Shown: in pieces, positions 1-5,331 of the stretch
How positions within the stretch are numbered: the first letter of the stretch is position 1
Layout: each line of letters starts with the position of its first letter
Origin: an uncultured Collinsella sp.
Lineage (GTDB): Bacteria; Actinomycetota; Coriobacteriia; Coriobacteriales; Coriobacteriaceae
Assembly: GCA_902494815.1 (NCBI GenBank)
Contig: CABUVB010000061.1
Location: 1-9,300, forward strand
Length of the DNA: 9,300 nt
Reading direction: 5' to 3'
The notes under the pieces: model-generated
The model's database searches: none
Told to the model about the DNA's origin: nothing
Seen by the model: the letters and a program-made list of their open reading frames with translations, nothing else
Made by a program: the position numbers and the translations under genes

Positions 1-579
1 ATTCCCTTTGGCGAGGGCCTCATCAAGAACCGCTATGTGGGCCGTACGTTTATCGAGCCTACGCAGGAGCTGCGTGCCATGGGCGTGCGTATGAAGCTCA
101 ACCCGCTGCGTGACAACATCGAGGGCAAGCGCCTGGTCGTCATCGACGACTCCATCGTGCGCGGCACCACCATGGTGCAGCTCGTCAAGATGCTGCGCAA
201 CGCCGGCGCCAAGGAGATTCACATCCGCATCAACTCGCCCGAGGTCATCTGGCCGTGCTTCTACGGCATCGATACCGACGTGCAGTCGCAGCTTATCAGC
301 GCCAACAAGACGGTCGACGAGATTTGCGAGTATATCGGCGCCGATTCGCTGGCCTTCCTTTCGGTCGAGGGCCTGCTTAAGGTCATGCCCAAGGGCGGTT
401 ACTGCGATGCGTGCTTTACCGGCCGCTACCCCGTGGCGATTCCCGAGAGCTTTGGCCGCGACAAGTTCATGGAGGGCTTTAAGCCCCGCAACCTGGACAA
501 GCCGCTGCACTTTGATGACGACGCCGTGGTCGAGAAATACGACGATCGCAGTTGGGAAGAGGAACACGGCGAGGCCTAA
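1..579 (+). CDS. purF: Amidophosphoribosyltransferase, C-terminal part (5' end outside window)
   Basis: PurF makes 5-phosphoribosylamine from PRPP and glutamine, the committed step of cytosolic purine synthesis. The frame is open from base 1 and gives 192 residues before TAA, so the glutamine amidotransferase N-terminus and the start of the phosphoribosyltransferase domain lie upstream. Visible here are the IPFGEGLIKNRYVGRTFI segment (residues 1-18 of the fragment), the PRPP-binding loop VVIDDSIVRGTT (46-57) and the tail motif SLAFLSVEGLL followed by YCDACFTGRYP. Cys86, Cys135 and Cys138 sit where the Bacillus-type enzyme has Fe-S cluster ligands, so the oxygen-sensitive 4Fe-4S form is inferred. 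The downstream purM and purN confirm a purine operon. Identity is certain; the true start is not visible. Confidence 0.97.
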   Translation: MPFGEGLIKNRYVGRTFIEPTQELRAMGVRMKLNPLRDNIEGKRLVVIDDSIVRGTTMVQLVKMLRNAGAKEIHIRINSPEVIWPCFYGIDTDVQSQLISANKTVDEICEYIGADSLAFLSVEGLLKVMPKGGYCDACFTGRYPVAIPESFGRDKFMEGFKPRNLDKPLHFDDDAVVEKYDDRSWEEEHGEA

Positions 580-618
580 AACCTGCCATGTAGGGACAGG
601 TTTATTTTGGTAGGTTTT
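578..618. repeat. GGGACAGG-type intergenic dyad after purF
   Basis: The arms 578-587 and 609-618 (AAAACCTGCC / GGTAGGTTTT) pair over 10 bp with one G-T. The loop holds GGGACAGGTTT (593-603). That segment can pair instead with 579-585 (AAACCTG / CAGGTTT at 597-603), so two foldings compete. The left arm overlaps the purF stop codon. No T-tract follows, so it is not a classical terminator. GGGACAGGTTTATT resembles the reverse complement of the site near 3276-3289, which places it in the same family of intergenic palindromes. Confidence 0.55.
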
Positions 619-640
619 ACCTGCTGTTTTGTTGATATGA

Positions 641-667
641 CGGCGCGCGTTGTTATGGCGCGCGCCG
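641..667. promoter_or_regulatory. GC-rich hairpin between purF and purM
   Basis: CGGCGCGCG (641-649) and CGCGCGCCG (659-667) form a perfect 9-bp stem around a 9-base loop. No T-run follows, so intrinsic termination is unlikely. It could mark mRNA processing, a rho-dependent site or a stability element between purF and purM. The pairing is seen in the sequence; the role is inferred. Confidence 0.5.
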
Positions 668-687
668 AAATGAACGCAACTATGAGC

Positions 688-716
688 ACCGTTTGGCGCC
701 CGCGCGGCGCCACGGT
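688..716. promoter_or_regulatory. Hairpin just upstream of the purM ribosome binding site
   Basis: ACCGT (688-692) pairs with ACGGT (712-716) and GGCGCC (695-700) pairs with GGCGCC (706-711), leaving a two-base bulge and a five-base loop. It ends a few bases before the purine-rich purM ribosome binding site (GGAGAGGAAGG, 721-731). A translational or attenuation role is possible because it is so close. No known purine riboswitch is recognised in this 157-base gap. Confidence 0.45.
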
Positions 717-736
717 AGTGGGAGAGGAAGGCTCAG

Positions 737-1840
737 ATGAGCGACAGCAAGCATGTGACGTATGAGGATGCCGGCGTCGATACCGCCGAGGGCGGCCGCG
801 CCGTTGACGCTATTAAGCAGATGGTTAAGGACACCAACCGCCCCGAGGTCATCGGCGGCATCGGTGGCTTTGGTGGCCTGTTCTCGGCTACCGCGCTTAA
901 GGATATGGAAGACCCGATTCTGATTAGCGGTACCGACGGCGTGGGCACCAAGCTCGTGCTCGCCCAGATCATGGACCGTCACGAGACGGTGGGCCAGGAC
1001 CTGGTTGCTATGTGCGTCAACGACATTCTGGCTTCGGGTGCCGAGCCGCTGTTCTTCCTGGACTACGTTGCCATCGGCCACATCGAGGCCGAGCACATGG
1101 CAAAGATCATCAAGGGTGTGGCCGACGGCTGCAAGCTCGCGGGCTGCGCGCTCGTGGGCGGCGAGATGGCCGAGCACCCCGGCGTCATGGCTCCTGCCGA
1201 CTACGACCTTGCCGGATTTACCGTGGGCGTCGTCGACCGTCCCAAGATGCTCGACCCCGCGAACGTCCGCCCCGGCGACGTGATCCTGGGCCTGCCTTCC
1301 ACCGGCGTGCACTCCAACGGCTACTCGCTCGTGCGTAAGGTCTTTGGCGTCGACGGTATTAAGCCGGGCACGCCCGAGGCCGCCGCTAAGGCCGAGGAGC
1401 TGAGCCGTCCGCTCGAGGAACTCGGCGGCGCATCGCTGGCAGACGCCCTGTTGGCCCCCACGCGCATCTATGTCAAGCCGATTCTGGAGCTGCTGCGCGG
1501 TGGCGCTCCGGTGCACGCCATCGCCCACATCACTGGCGGCGGCATTACCGAGAACCTCAACCGCGCGCTTGCCGACGACGTCGACGCCGTGGTCACCCGT
1601 AACGGCGCCGAGATGGGTTGGGACGTTCCGCCCGTCATCACCTACGTGTCGCGCCAGGCCGAGCTCGCGCCCAACGAGGCATGCAAGACCTTCAACATGG
1701 GCGTTGGCCTGTGCCTGATCGTCGCCCCCGAGGACGAGGCTGCCGTGACCGAGGCCCTGGTCGCGCTGGGCGAGAAGCCGTTCCGCGTGGGCGAGTGCGT
1801 CGAGGGCTCCGGTAAGGTCGTGTACTCCGATGAGCGCTAA
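737..1840 (+). CDS. purM: Phosphoribosylformylglycinamidine cyclo-ligase (AIR synthetase)
   Basis: PurM uses ATP to close FGAM into 5-aminoimidazole ribonucleotide, step 5 of IMP synthesis, in the cytosol. The product is 367 residues, slightly longer than the roughly 345 usual for the family. Family motifs run in order: GTDGVGTK (65-72), GQDLVAMCVNDILASGAEP (86-104), GGEMAEHPGV (141-150), LPSTGVHSNGYSLVR (186-200), AHITGGGITENLNR (263-276) and TFNMGVGL (318-325). The start at 737 is fixed by the GGAGAGGAAGG ribosome binding site 5 bases upstream and by the usual short N-terminal lead before the glycine-rich ATP-binding region. The last 11 bases overlap the start of purN, implying translational coupling. 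Nothing is missing from the motif set. Confidence 0.97.
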   Translation: MSDSKHVTYEDAGVDTAEGGRAVDAIKQMVKDTNRPEVIGGIGGFGGLFSATALKDMEDPILISGTDGVGTKLVLAQIMDRHETVGQDLVAMCVNDILASGAEPLFFLDYVAIGHIEAEHMAKIIKGVADGCKLAGCALVGGEMAEHPGVMAPADYDLAGFTVGVVDRPKMLDPANVRPGDVILGLPSTGVHSNGYSLVRKVFGVDGIKPGTPEAAAKAEELSRPLEELGGASLADALLAPTRIYVKPILELLRGGAPVHAIAHITGGGITENLNRALADDVDAVVTRNGAEMGWDVPPVITYVSRQAELAPNEACKTFNMGVGLCLIVAPEDEAAVTEALVALGEKPFRVGECVEGSGKVVYSDER

Positions 1841-2531
1841 CGAGCAGATGGCTGCTGCCGCGAGCCTGGGCTTTGTGCCCTACACCCGTCCGACCGGCAC
1901 CGATACGGCCGAGCCGCTCAAGATCGGTGTGCTCATCAGCGGTTCGGGTACCAACCTGCAGGCGCTGATCGATCTGATCGCCGCCGGCAAGCTCAACGCT
2001 TCGATTGAGCTTGTGGTGTCGAGCCGTCCTTCGGCTAAGGGTTTGCAGCGCGCTGAGCGCGCGGGCATCCAGACGCTCACGCTGTCCAAGGATGTCTATG
2101 CCGACCCCATCGCCGCCGACGAGATCATCGCGCACGAGCTGCTCGAGCGCGGCTGCGAATATGTGGTCATGGCCGGTTACATGCGCATGGTGCACACGCC
2201 GCTGCTGGCGGCGTTTCCCAACCGCGTGGTCAACTTGCATCCGGCACTGCTGCCGAGCTTTACCGGCGCGCATGCGATCGACGATGCCTTTGCGCGCGGC
2301 GTCAAGGTAACCGGTGTGACCGTGCACTTTGCCAACGAGATCTACGACAACGGCCCCATCATCGCCCAGCGCGCGCTGGCTGTTGAGGAGGGCTGGGACG
2401 TCGACACGCTCGAGGAGCACATCCACGCGATTGAGCACGTGCTGTATCCCGAGGTCGTGCAGATGCTCGCCGACGGCCGCGTCCACGTGCTGGAGAGCGG
2501 CAAGGTTGCAATTGACGCGCCTCGCGGCTAG
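1830..2531 (+). CDS. purN: Phosphoribosylglycinamide formyltransferase, folate-dependent (GART)
   Basis: PurN transfers the formyl group of 10-formyltetrahydrofolate to GAR, step 3 of purine synthesis. The 233-residue product has GSGTNLQ (38-44), the AGYMRMVH segment (115-122), NLHPALLP (135-142) and VHFANEIYDNGP (165-176). Asn135, His137 and Asp173 match the catalytic Asn-His-Asp triad known from E. coli PurN. The family normally starts a residue or so before the first beta strand (here KIGVLISGSG, 31-40), so about 30 extra residues precede the domain. The ATG at 1830 overlaps purM by 11 bases and has only a weak ribosome binding site; the ATG at 1848 is an alternative. No start codon fits closer to residue 31, so an N-terminal extension is likely real. 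Confidence 0.96.
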   Translation: MSANEQMAAAASLGFVPYTRPTGTDTAEPLKIGVLISGSGTNLQALIDLIAAGKLNASIELVVSSRPSAKGLQRAERAGIQTLTLSKDVYADPIAADEIIAHELLERGCEYVVMAGYMRMVHTPLLAAFPNRVVNLHPALLPSFTGAHAIDDAFARGVKVTGVTVHFANEIYDNGPIIAQRALAVEEGWDVDTLEEHIHAIEHVLYPEVVQMLADGRVHVLESGKVAIDAPRG

Positions 2532-2561
2532 CGGCGCACAGTACAATTTAGCCGAGTAGTC

Positions 2562-2606
2562 AGGGTGGTCATTGGCGCCAAGGCGCGCGTGGCCACCCTT
2601 TGTTTT
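2562..2606 (+). terminator. Intrinsic terminator after purN
   Basis: AGGGTGGTC (2562-2570) pairs with GGCCACCCT (2591-2599) over 9 bp with one G-T, and TTTGTTTT follows (2599-2606). It lies about 30 bases after the purN stop and closes the purine cluster. Confidence 0.8.
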
Positions 2607-2612
2607 GGGTAG

Positions 2613-2670
2613 TCACCTGCGACGTTCTTTAACGACTAGTCATTTAAGAACGTCCCCGATGGCTAGGTGA
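2613..2670. repeat. GACGTTC-type intergenic palindrome upstream of the EIIA gene
   Basis: GACGTTCTT (2621-2629) and AAGAACGTC (2646-2654) form a perfect 9-bp inner stem. TCACCT (2613-2618) and AGGTGA (2665-2670) form an outer stem. The pattern CACCT, GACGTTC, TTT on the left and AA, GAACGTCCCC on the right repeats that of the larger palindrome at 3163-3243, so the two are probably diverged copies of one element. The outer right arm runs into the EIIA ribosome binding site, so folding could affect its translation. Confidence 0.65.
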
Positions 2671-2683
2671 GAGAGGTGAGCGC

Positions 2684-3148
2684 ATGGCGGATAACGAAGC
2701 GCTGTTTACGCCTGAGCTGGTGTTTTTTGATTGGGAGTGTGCGACGCCGGATGAGGTGTTTGCGCGGCTCGAGGGCGAGCTTGCACCACGTGGCTACATT
2801 GCCGACGGTTGGCTCGACGCCGTTCTCACGCGCGAGGATGCCTATCCCACGGGCCTTGCCATGCCGGCGGCAAACATTGCCATTCCGCATACCGATCCGG
2901 GGTTTGTGACCAAGCCCTATATCGCGGTGGTGAAGCCCACCGCGCCCGTGACATTTAACGCTATGGCTGGCATGGGCGCTCCGGTGCCGGTGCAGATCGT
3001 CATCAATCTGGGTATTGCCGAGCCGGGCGGCCAGGTCGAGGCCCTGCAGGCGCTCATGAACATCTTTATGGACGCCGATGCCGCAGCCGACGTGCTCGGC
3101 CAGACCACGTCCCAGGGCATGGTCGACGCCATCCGCCGCCACTTCTAA
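2684..3148 (+). CDS. Lone PTS EIIA component, galactitol (GatA)-like
   Basis: This is a 154-residue protein of the fructose/mannitol-type EIIA fold, closest by eye to galactitol EIIA. Such proteins accept a phosphoryl group from HPr on a histidine and pass it to EIIB. The motif YPTGL (54-58) then ANIAIPHTDP (63-72) marks the site, with His69 as the predicted phosphohistidine. PVQIVINLGI (102-111) and a leucine-rich C-terminal helix also match the family. The start follows GAGAGGTGA (2671-2679) at normal spacing. No EIIB, EIIC, sugar enzyme or regulator sits beside it. It has its own transcription unit after the purN terminator and is bracketed by related palindromes. It may serve a permease elsewhere or act as a regulatory phosphoprotein; the substrate cannot be told from this window. 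Confidence 0.85.
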   Translation: MADNEALFTPELVFFDWECATPDEVFARLEGELAPRGYIADGWLDAVLTREDAYPTGLAMPAANIAIPHTDPGFVTKPYIAVVKPTAPVTFNAMAGMGAPVPVQIVINLGIAEPGGQVEALQALMNIFMDADAAADVLGQTTSQGMVDAIRRHF

Positions 3149-3162
3149 GGTGGAGCTAAGCC

Positions 3163-3243
3163 GGCACCTAGGGACGTTCCTTTTCTGCCGGCAATAAGGG
3201 ACTGTCCCTAACTGCCGGCAGAAAAGGAACGTCCCCAAGTGCC
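3163..3243. repeat. 81-base nested palindrome
   Basis: The dyad is centred on base 3203. Bases 3171-3193 pair perfectly with 3213-3235 (23 bp, GGGACGTTCC through GCCGGCA). The core AGGGAC-T-GTCCCT (3197-3209) is itself a perfect palindrome. The outer GGCAC (3163-3167) pairs with GTGCC (3239-3243). Mismatches are confined to 3194/3212, 3196/3210, 3170/3236 and 3168/3238. No T-tract follows. The core resembles the element at 8363-8393 and the arms resemble 2613-2670, so it looks composite. Confidence 0.85.
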
Positions 3244-3247
3244 AGAG

Positions 3248-3299
3248 CTGTCCCCTTTGCACCAAAATGGTGCAGATTAACCTGTCCCCAATGCACCAA
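3248..3299. repeat. CTGTCCCC-NN-TGCACCAA repeat with alternative hairpins
   Basis: An 18-base unit, CTGTCCCCNNTGCACCAA, occurs twice in direct orientation (3248-3265 and 3282-3299), differing only at NN (TT, AA). Between the copies lies the inverted segment TGGTGCA (3268-3274). It can pair with TGCACCA at 3258-3264 (three-base loop) or with TGCACCA at 3292-3298 (17-base loop). The two structures exclude each other. The block begins 4 bases after the 81-base palindrome and shares its GTCCCC edge. Confidence 0.7.
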
Positions 3300-3301
3300 G
3301 C

Positions 3302-3330
3302 GTGTCGCGGGGGCCGCGTTGTGACACAAT
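3302..3330 (+). promoter_or_regulatory. Possible promoter/operator dyad upstream of the parvulin gene
   Basis: TTGTG-A-CACAA (3319-3329) is a perfect small palindrome. A wider dyad joins GTGTC (3302-3306) and GCGG (3307-3310) with CCGC (3314-3317) and GACAC (3323-3327). CACAAT (3325-3330) could serve as a weak -10 box about 35 bases before the start codon. No convincing -35 box is seen. The assignment is tentative. Confidence 0.3.
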
Positions 3331-3365
3331 GGCGTTTGTTCGATTCGTTATGCGAAAGGCCAACT

Positions 3366-4586
3366 ATGGCAAATAAGAAAAAGAACTCCGAGGCCGCGCC
3401 GACGCCCGAGCAGCAGGCCCGCGCTGCCTCCAGCTCTCGCAAGAAGCAGCGCAAGACGTACGTGTCTAAGACCGTCAAGATCGTTCTGGTGGTCATCGGC
3501 GTGCTGGCGATGCTGCTTTCTGTCTCGGCGATGGCGTGCTCCGGCCTTATGTCGCAGGCTGAGGACACCTCGGGCTACAAGCTGACCGGCGGTGTTGCTG
3601 CCACTATCAACGGCACCAACCTTACCGAGGACACCGTGACCAAGCAGATCATGAGCATGCGCACGTCCTACGGCTACACCAAGGATGAGGATTGGGCGCA
3701 GTATCTGGTTGACAACGACCTCACGCCCAAGAAGTACCGCAAGCAGCTCATCGACTCCTACACGCAGCAGATTCTGCTTCAGCAGGCACAGAAGGAGAAC
3801 GGCGTGACGGTGTCGGACGAGGAGGTCGAGAAGGCTTGGAAGGACGCGTGCAAGAGCGCGGGCGGTGCCAAGGCCTTTAAGAAGACCCTCAAGACCTACG
3901 GCTATACCGAGGACACCTACAAGGATTCGCTCAAGGAGAGCCTGGCGCAGCAGAAACTCAAGGATGCCGTGGCGCCCACCAGCAAGCCCAAGGACAGCGA
4001 GATCGTCGATTACATCAACGAGAACCTGTCTAACTACAACGATGCTCGCCGCTCGTCGAACATCCTGATCAAGGTTGATTCCGACGCTTCCGACGAGGAC
4101 AAGGCTGCCGCCAAGGCCAAGGCACAGGAGTGCCTGGACAAGATCAACTCCGGTGAGCTGAGCTTTGAGGACGCCGTTGAGCAGTACTCCGAGGACACCG
4201 GTTCCAAGGAGAAGAAGGGCGATGTGGGCTGGGATAAGCTCACCACTTTCGTCGACAGCTACCAGACGGCGCTCGAGGGGCTCAACAAGGGCGACGTGAG
4301 CGACGTCGTCGAGTCGACCTATGGTTACCACATCATCAAGTGCACCGACTACTTCCATGTCGATAATCAGGTCGATGACATCAACCAGGTGCCCAAGGCC
4401 ATCAAGAAGTACGTTTCCAATGTGGTGAAGACGCAAGCGGCCAGCACCGCGTACAGCGAGTGGCTGGAGCAGTACAAGAAGGATGCCGACATCACCGTTA
4501 ACCCCATGCCCAAGGACGTGCCGTACAACGTCAGCCTGAAGGGCGTCACCAAGAGTTCGACCGACGATTCGTCGACGACTGAGTAA
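3366..4586 (+). CDS. Membrane-anchored SurA/PrsA-like parvulin peptidyl-prolyl isomerase
   Basis: This is a predicted extracytoplasmic foldase of 406 residues. A Lys/Arg-rich cytoplasmic lead (1-37) is followed by one hydrophobic segment (about 38-57). A SurA-N-like helical chaperone region spans about 72-205 (SYTQQILLQQAQ, VSDEEVEKAW), a parvulin domain about 227-327 (LSFEDAVEQYSED, KGDVGW, STYGYHIIK), and a Ser/Thr-rich tail. AMAC58 resembles a lipobox but has Met at -2, so lipidation is uncertain. The usual His at the start of the parvulin domain (HILV) is Asn232 here (SSNILIKV); the distal His322 is kept. The ATG at 3366 is chosen because GAAAGG lies 6 bases upstream; an ATG at 3267 would start inside the palindromic repeat and add an unlike leader. 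A GatB/YqeY gene follows 54 bases later. Confidence 0.88.
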   Translation: MANKKKNSEAAPTPEQQARAASSSRKKQRKTYVSKTVKIVLVVIGVLAMLLSVSAMACSGLMSQAEDTSGYKLTGGVAATINGTNLTEDTVTKQIMSMRTSYGYTKDEDWAQYLVDNDLTPKKYRKQLIDSYTQQILLQQAQKENGVTVSDEEVEKAWKDACKSAGGAKAFKKTLKTYGYTEDTYKDSLKESLAQQKLKDAVAPTSKPKDSEIVDYINENLSNYNDARRSSNILIKVDSDASDEDKAAAKAKAQECLDKINSGELSFEDAVEQYSEDTGSKEKKGDVGWDKLTTFVDSYQTALEGLNKGDVSDVVESTYGYHIIKCTDYFHVDNQVDDINQVPKAIKKYVSNVVKTQAASTAYSEWLEQYKKDADITVNPMPKDVPYNVSLKGVTKSSTDDSSTTE

Positions 4587-4591
4587 TCATG

Positions 4592-4617
4592 GGGCGGCGC
4601 TCGTGTGAGTGCCGTCC
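4592..4617. promoter_or_regulatory. Hairpin between the parvulin and GatB/YqeY genes
   Basis: GGGCGGCGCTC (4592-4602) pairs with GAGTGCCGTCC (4607-4617) over 11 bp, with two G-T pairs and a GTGT loop. No T-run follows, and the next ribosome binding site begins 9 bases later. It may mark transcript processing or partial attenuation rather than full termination. Confidence 0.5.
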
Positions 4618-4640
4618 GCACTATTGAGGAGGATTTGCAG

Positions 4641-5084
4641 ATGACCAACGAAGAGCTGCAGAAGGAAATGATTGCGGCCATGAAGGCCAAGGACAAGGTT
4701 CGCCTGTCCATCATTCGCCAGGTCAAGGCCGAGGTGAAGAATATCGAGGTCAACGAGCGCCGCGATGTGACCGAGGAAGACGTCAACAGCATGATCAAGC
4801 GTTTGATTAAGCAGACGAGCGAGACGTTGGAGATGTCCATCAAGGCCGGTACCGACCAAGAGCGTACCGACAACCTGACCGAGCAGGTCAAGATTCTGGA
4901 GAGCCTGCTGCCCGCGCAGGTTTCGGGTGAGGAGCTCGAGGCCCTGATCGAGCAGGTTATCGCCGAGCTGGGTGCCACGTCCAAGAAGCAGATGGGCCAG
5001 GTTATGGGTGCACTCGGCAAGGCCACCGGTGGCAACTTCGATAAGCCTGCCGCGGCAAAGATCGTCGGAGCAAAGCTGGCTTAA
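4641..5084 (+). CDS. GatB/YqeY domain-containing protein
   Basis: A 147-residue, mostly helical, charged protein matching the YqeY family in full length (about 148 residues). Recognisable features are MIAAMKAKDKVRLSIIRQVK near the N-terminus, EEDVNSMIKRLIKQTSETLE in the middle and the C-terminal KKQMGQVMGAL then AAKIVGAKL. The C-terminal part resembles the tail domain of the amidotransferase subunit GatB, which contacts tRNA. A role in tRNA-dependent amidation or translation quality is suspected for the family but not established. The ATG at 4641 is preferred because GAGGAGGA (4626-4633) sits 7 bases before it; a GTG at 4605 would lie inside the preceding hairpin. It is probably co-transcribed with the foldase gene and is closed by a terminator. 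Confidence 0.92.
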   Translation: MTNEELQKEMIAAMKAKDKVRLSIIRQVKAEVKNIEVNERRDVTEEDVNSMIKRLIKQTSETLEMSIKAGTDQERTDNLTEQVKILESLLPAQVSGEELEALIEQVIAELGATSKKQMGQVMGALGKATGGNFDKPAAAKIVGAKLA

Positions 5085-5110
5085 GGGCCGAGCGGTACAT
5101 AGTTGATGTT

Positions 5111-5145
5111 AAGGGGACGTGACCATTGCGGTCGCGCCCCTTTTT
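5111..5145 (+). terminator. Intrinsic terminator after the GatB/YqeY gene
   Basis: AAGGGG (5111-5116) then CGTGACC (5118-5124) pair with GGTCGCG (5130-5136) and CCCCTT (5137-5142), with A5117 bulged and a five-base loop. A TTTTT run (5141-5145) overlaps and follows the stem. It closes the foldase-YqeY unit. Confidence 0.82.
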
Positions 5146-5159
5146 GCTGGGCTGGGCAA

Positions 5160-5224
5160 TCATTGGGGACGGGCTTAAATGAGTGCCCAATGAGCAGGCA
5201 CTCATTTAAGTCTGTCCCCAATGA
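5160..5224. repeat. 28-bp-stem palindrome, GGGGAC...GTCCCC family
   Basis: Bases 5160-5187 pair with 5197-5224 along all 28 positions, with only two G-T pairs (5171/5213 and 5173/5211) and a 9-base loop (CAATGAGCA). The arms read TCATTGGGGAC, then a CTTAAATGAGTGCC stretch. No T-run follows, and the gap already has a terminator at 5111-5145. The arm sequence differs from the other elements, but the GGGGAC/CTGTCCCC edge is shared. Confidence 0.85.
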
Positions 5225-5267
5225 GTGAGTGGAAGGTTGCGGGTTCTTTACGGGAATGTAGTGTGGG

Positions 5268-5296
5268 CTGCGGAAACGCGGTTCTTTCCGTACAAT
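5268..5296 (+). promoter_or_regulatory. Putative promoter with operator-like dyad for the ABC importer operon
   Basis: TACAAT (5291-5296) is a good -10 box, 35 bases before the ATPase start. CTGCGG (5268-5273) lies at 17-base spacing but is a poor -35, so an activator may be needed. CGGAAA (5271-5276) and TTTCCG (5285-5290) form a 6-bp inverted repeat inside the spacer. GCGG(G)TTCTTT(A/C)CG occurs twice in direct orientation (5239-5252 and 5278-5290), with its TTCTTT cores 38 bases apart. These are plausible regulator sites; the regulator is unknown. Confidence 0.5.
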
Positions 5297-5331
5297 AGTT
5301 CAACTCGTGTAAACGCAGGGAAGGGACATTC

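Noticed and set aside
2542..2547. TACAAT resembling a -10 box just after purN
   Set aside because: The nearest -35-like TTGACG (2512-2517) is 24 bases away, too far. A terminator follows at 2562-2606 before any gene, so it is probably chance.
3163..3243. Intrinsic terminator of the EIIA gene
   Set aside because: The stem is far longer than usual and has no T-run on either side. It may slow polymerase, but the sequence does not support a classical terminator.
3163..3299. CRISPR array or phage attachment site as the explanation for the repeats
   Set aside because: Units are not regularly spaced, spacers are absent, arms are palindromic, and no cas or integrase gene is present.
3267..3365. In-frame upstream start adding 33 residues to the foldase
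   Set aside because: It begins within a palindromic repeat, has no ribosome binding site, and would put a Cys/Arg-containing leader before a normal Lys-rich N-terminus. The ATG at 3366 has a good ribosome binding site.
3348..4436. Minus-strand open frame of 362 codons opposite the foldase gene
   Set aside because: It is antisense to a gene with a clear membrane anchor and parvulin domain. Its Leu/Val/Gly-rich translation is a composition artefact.
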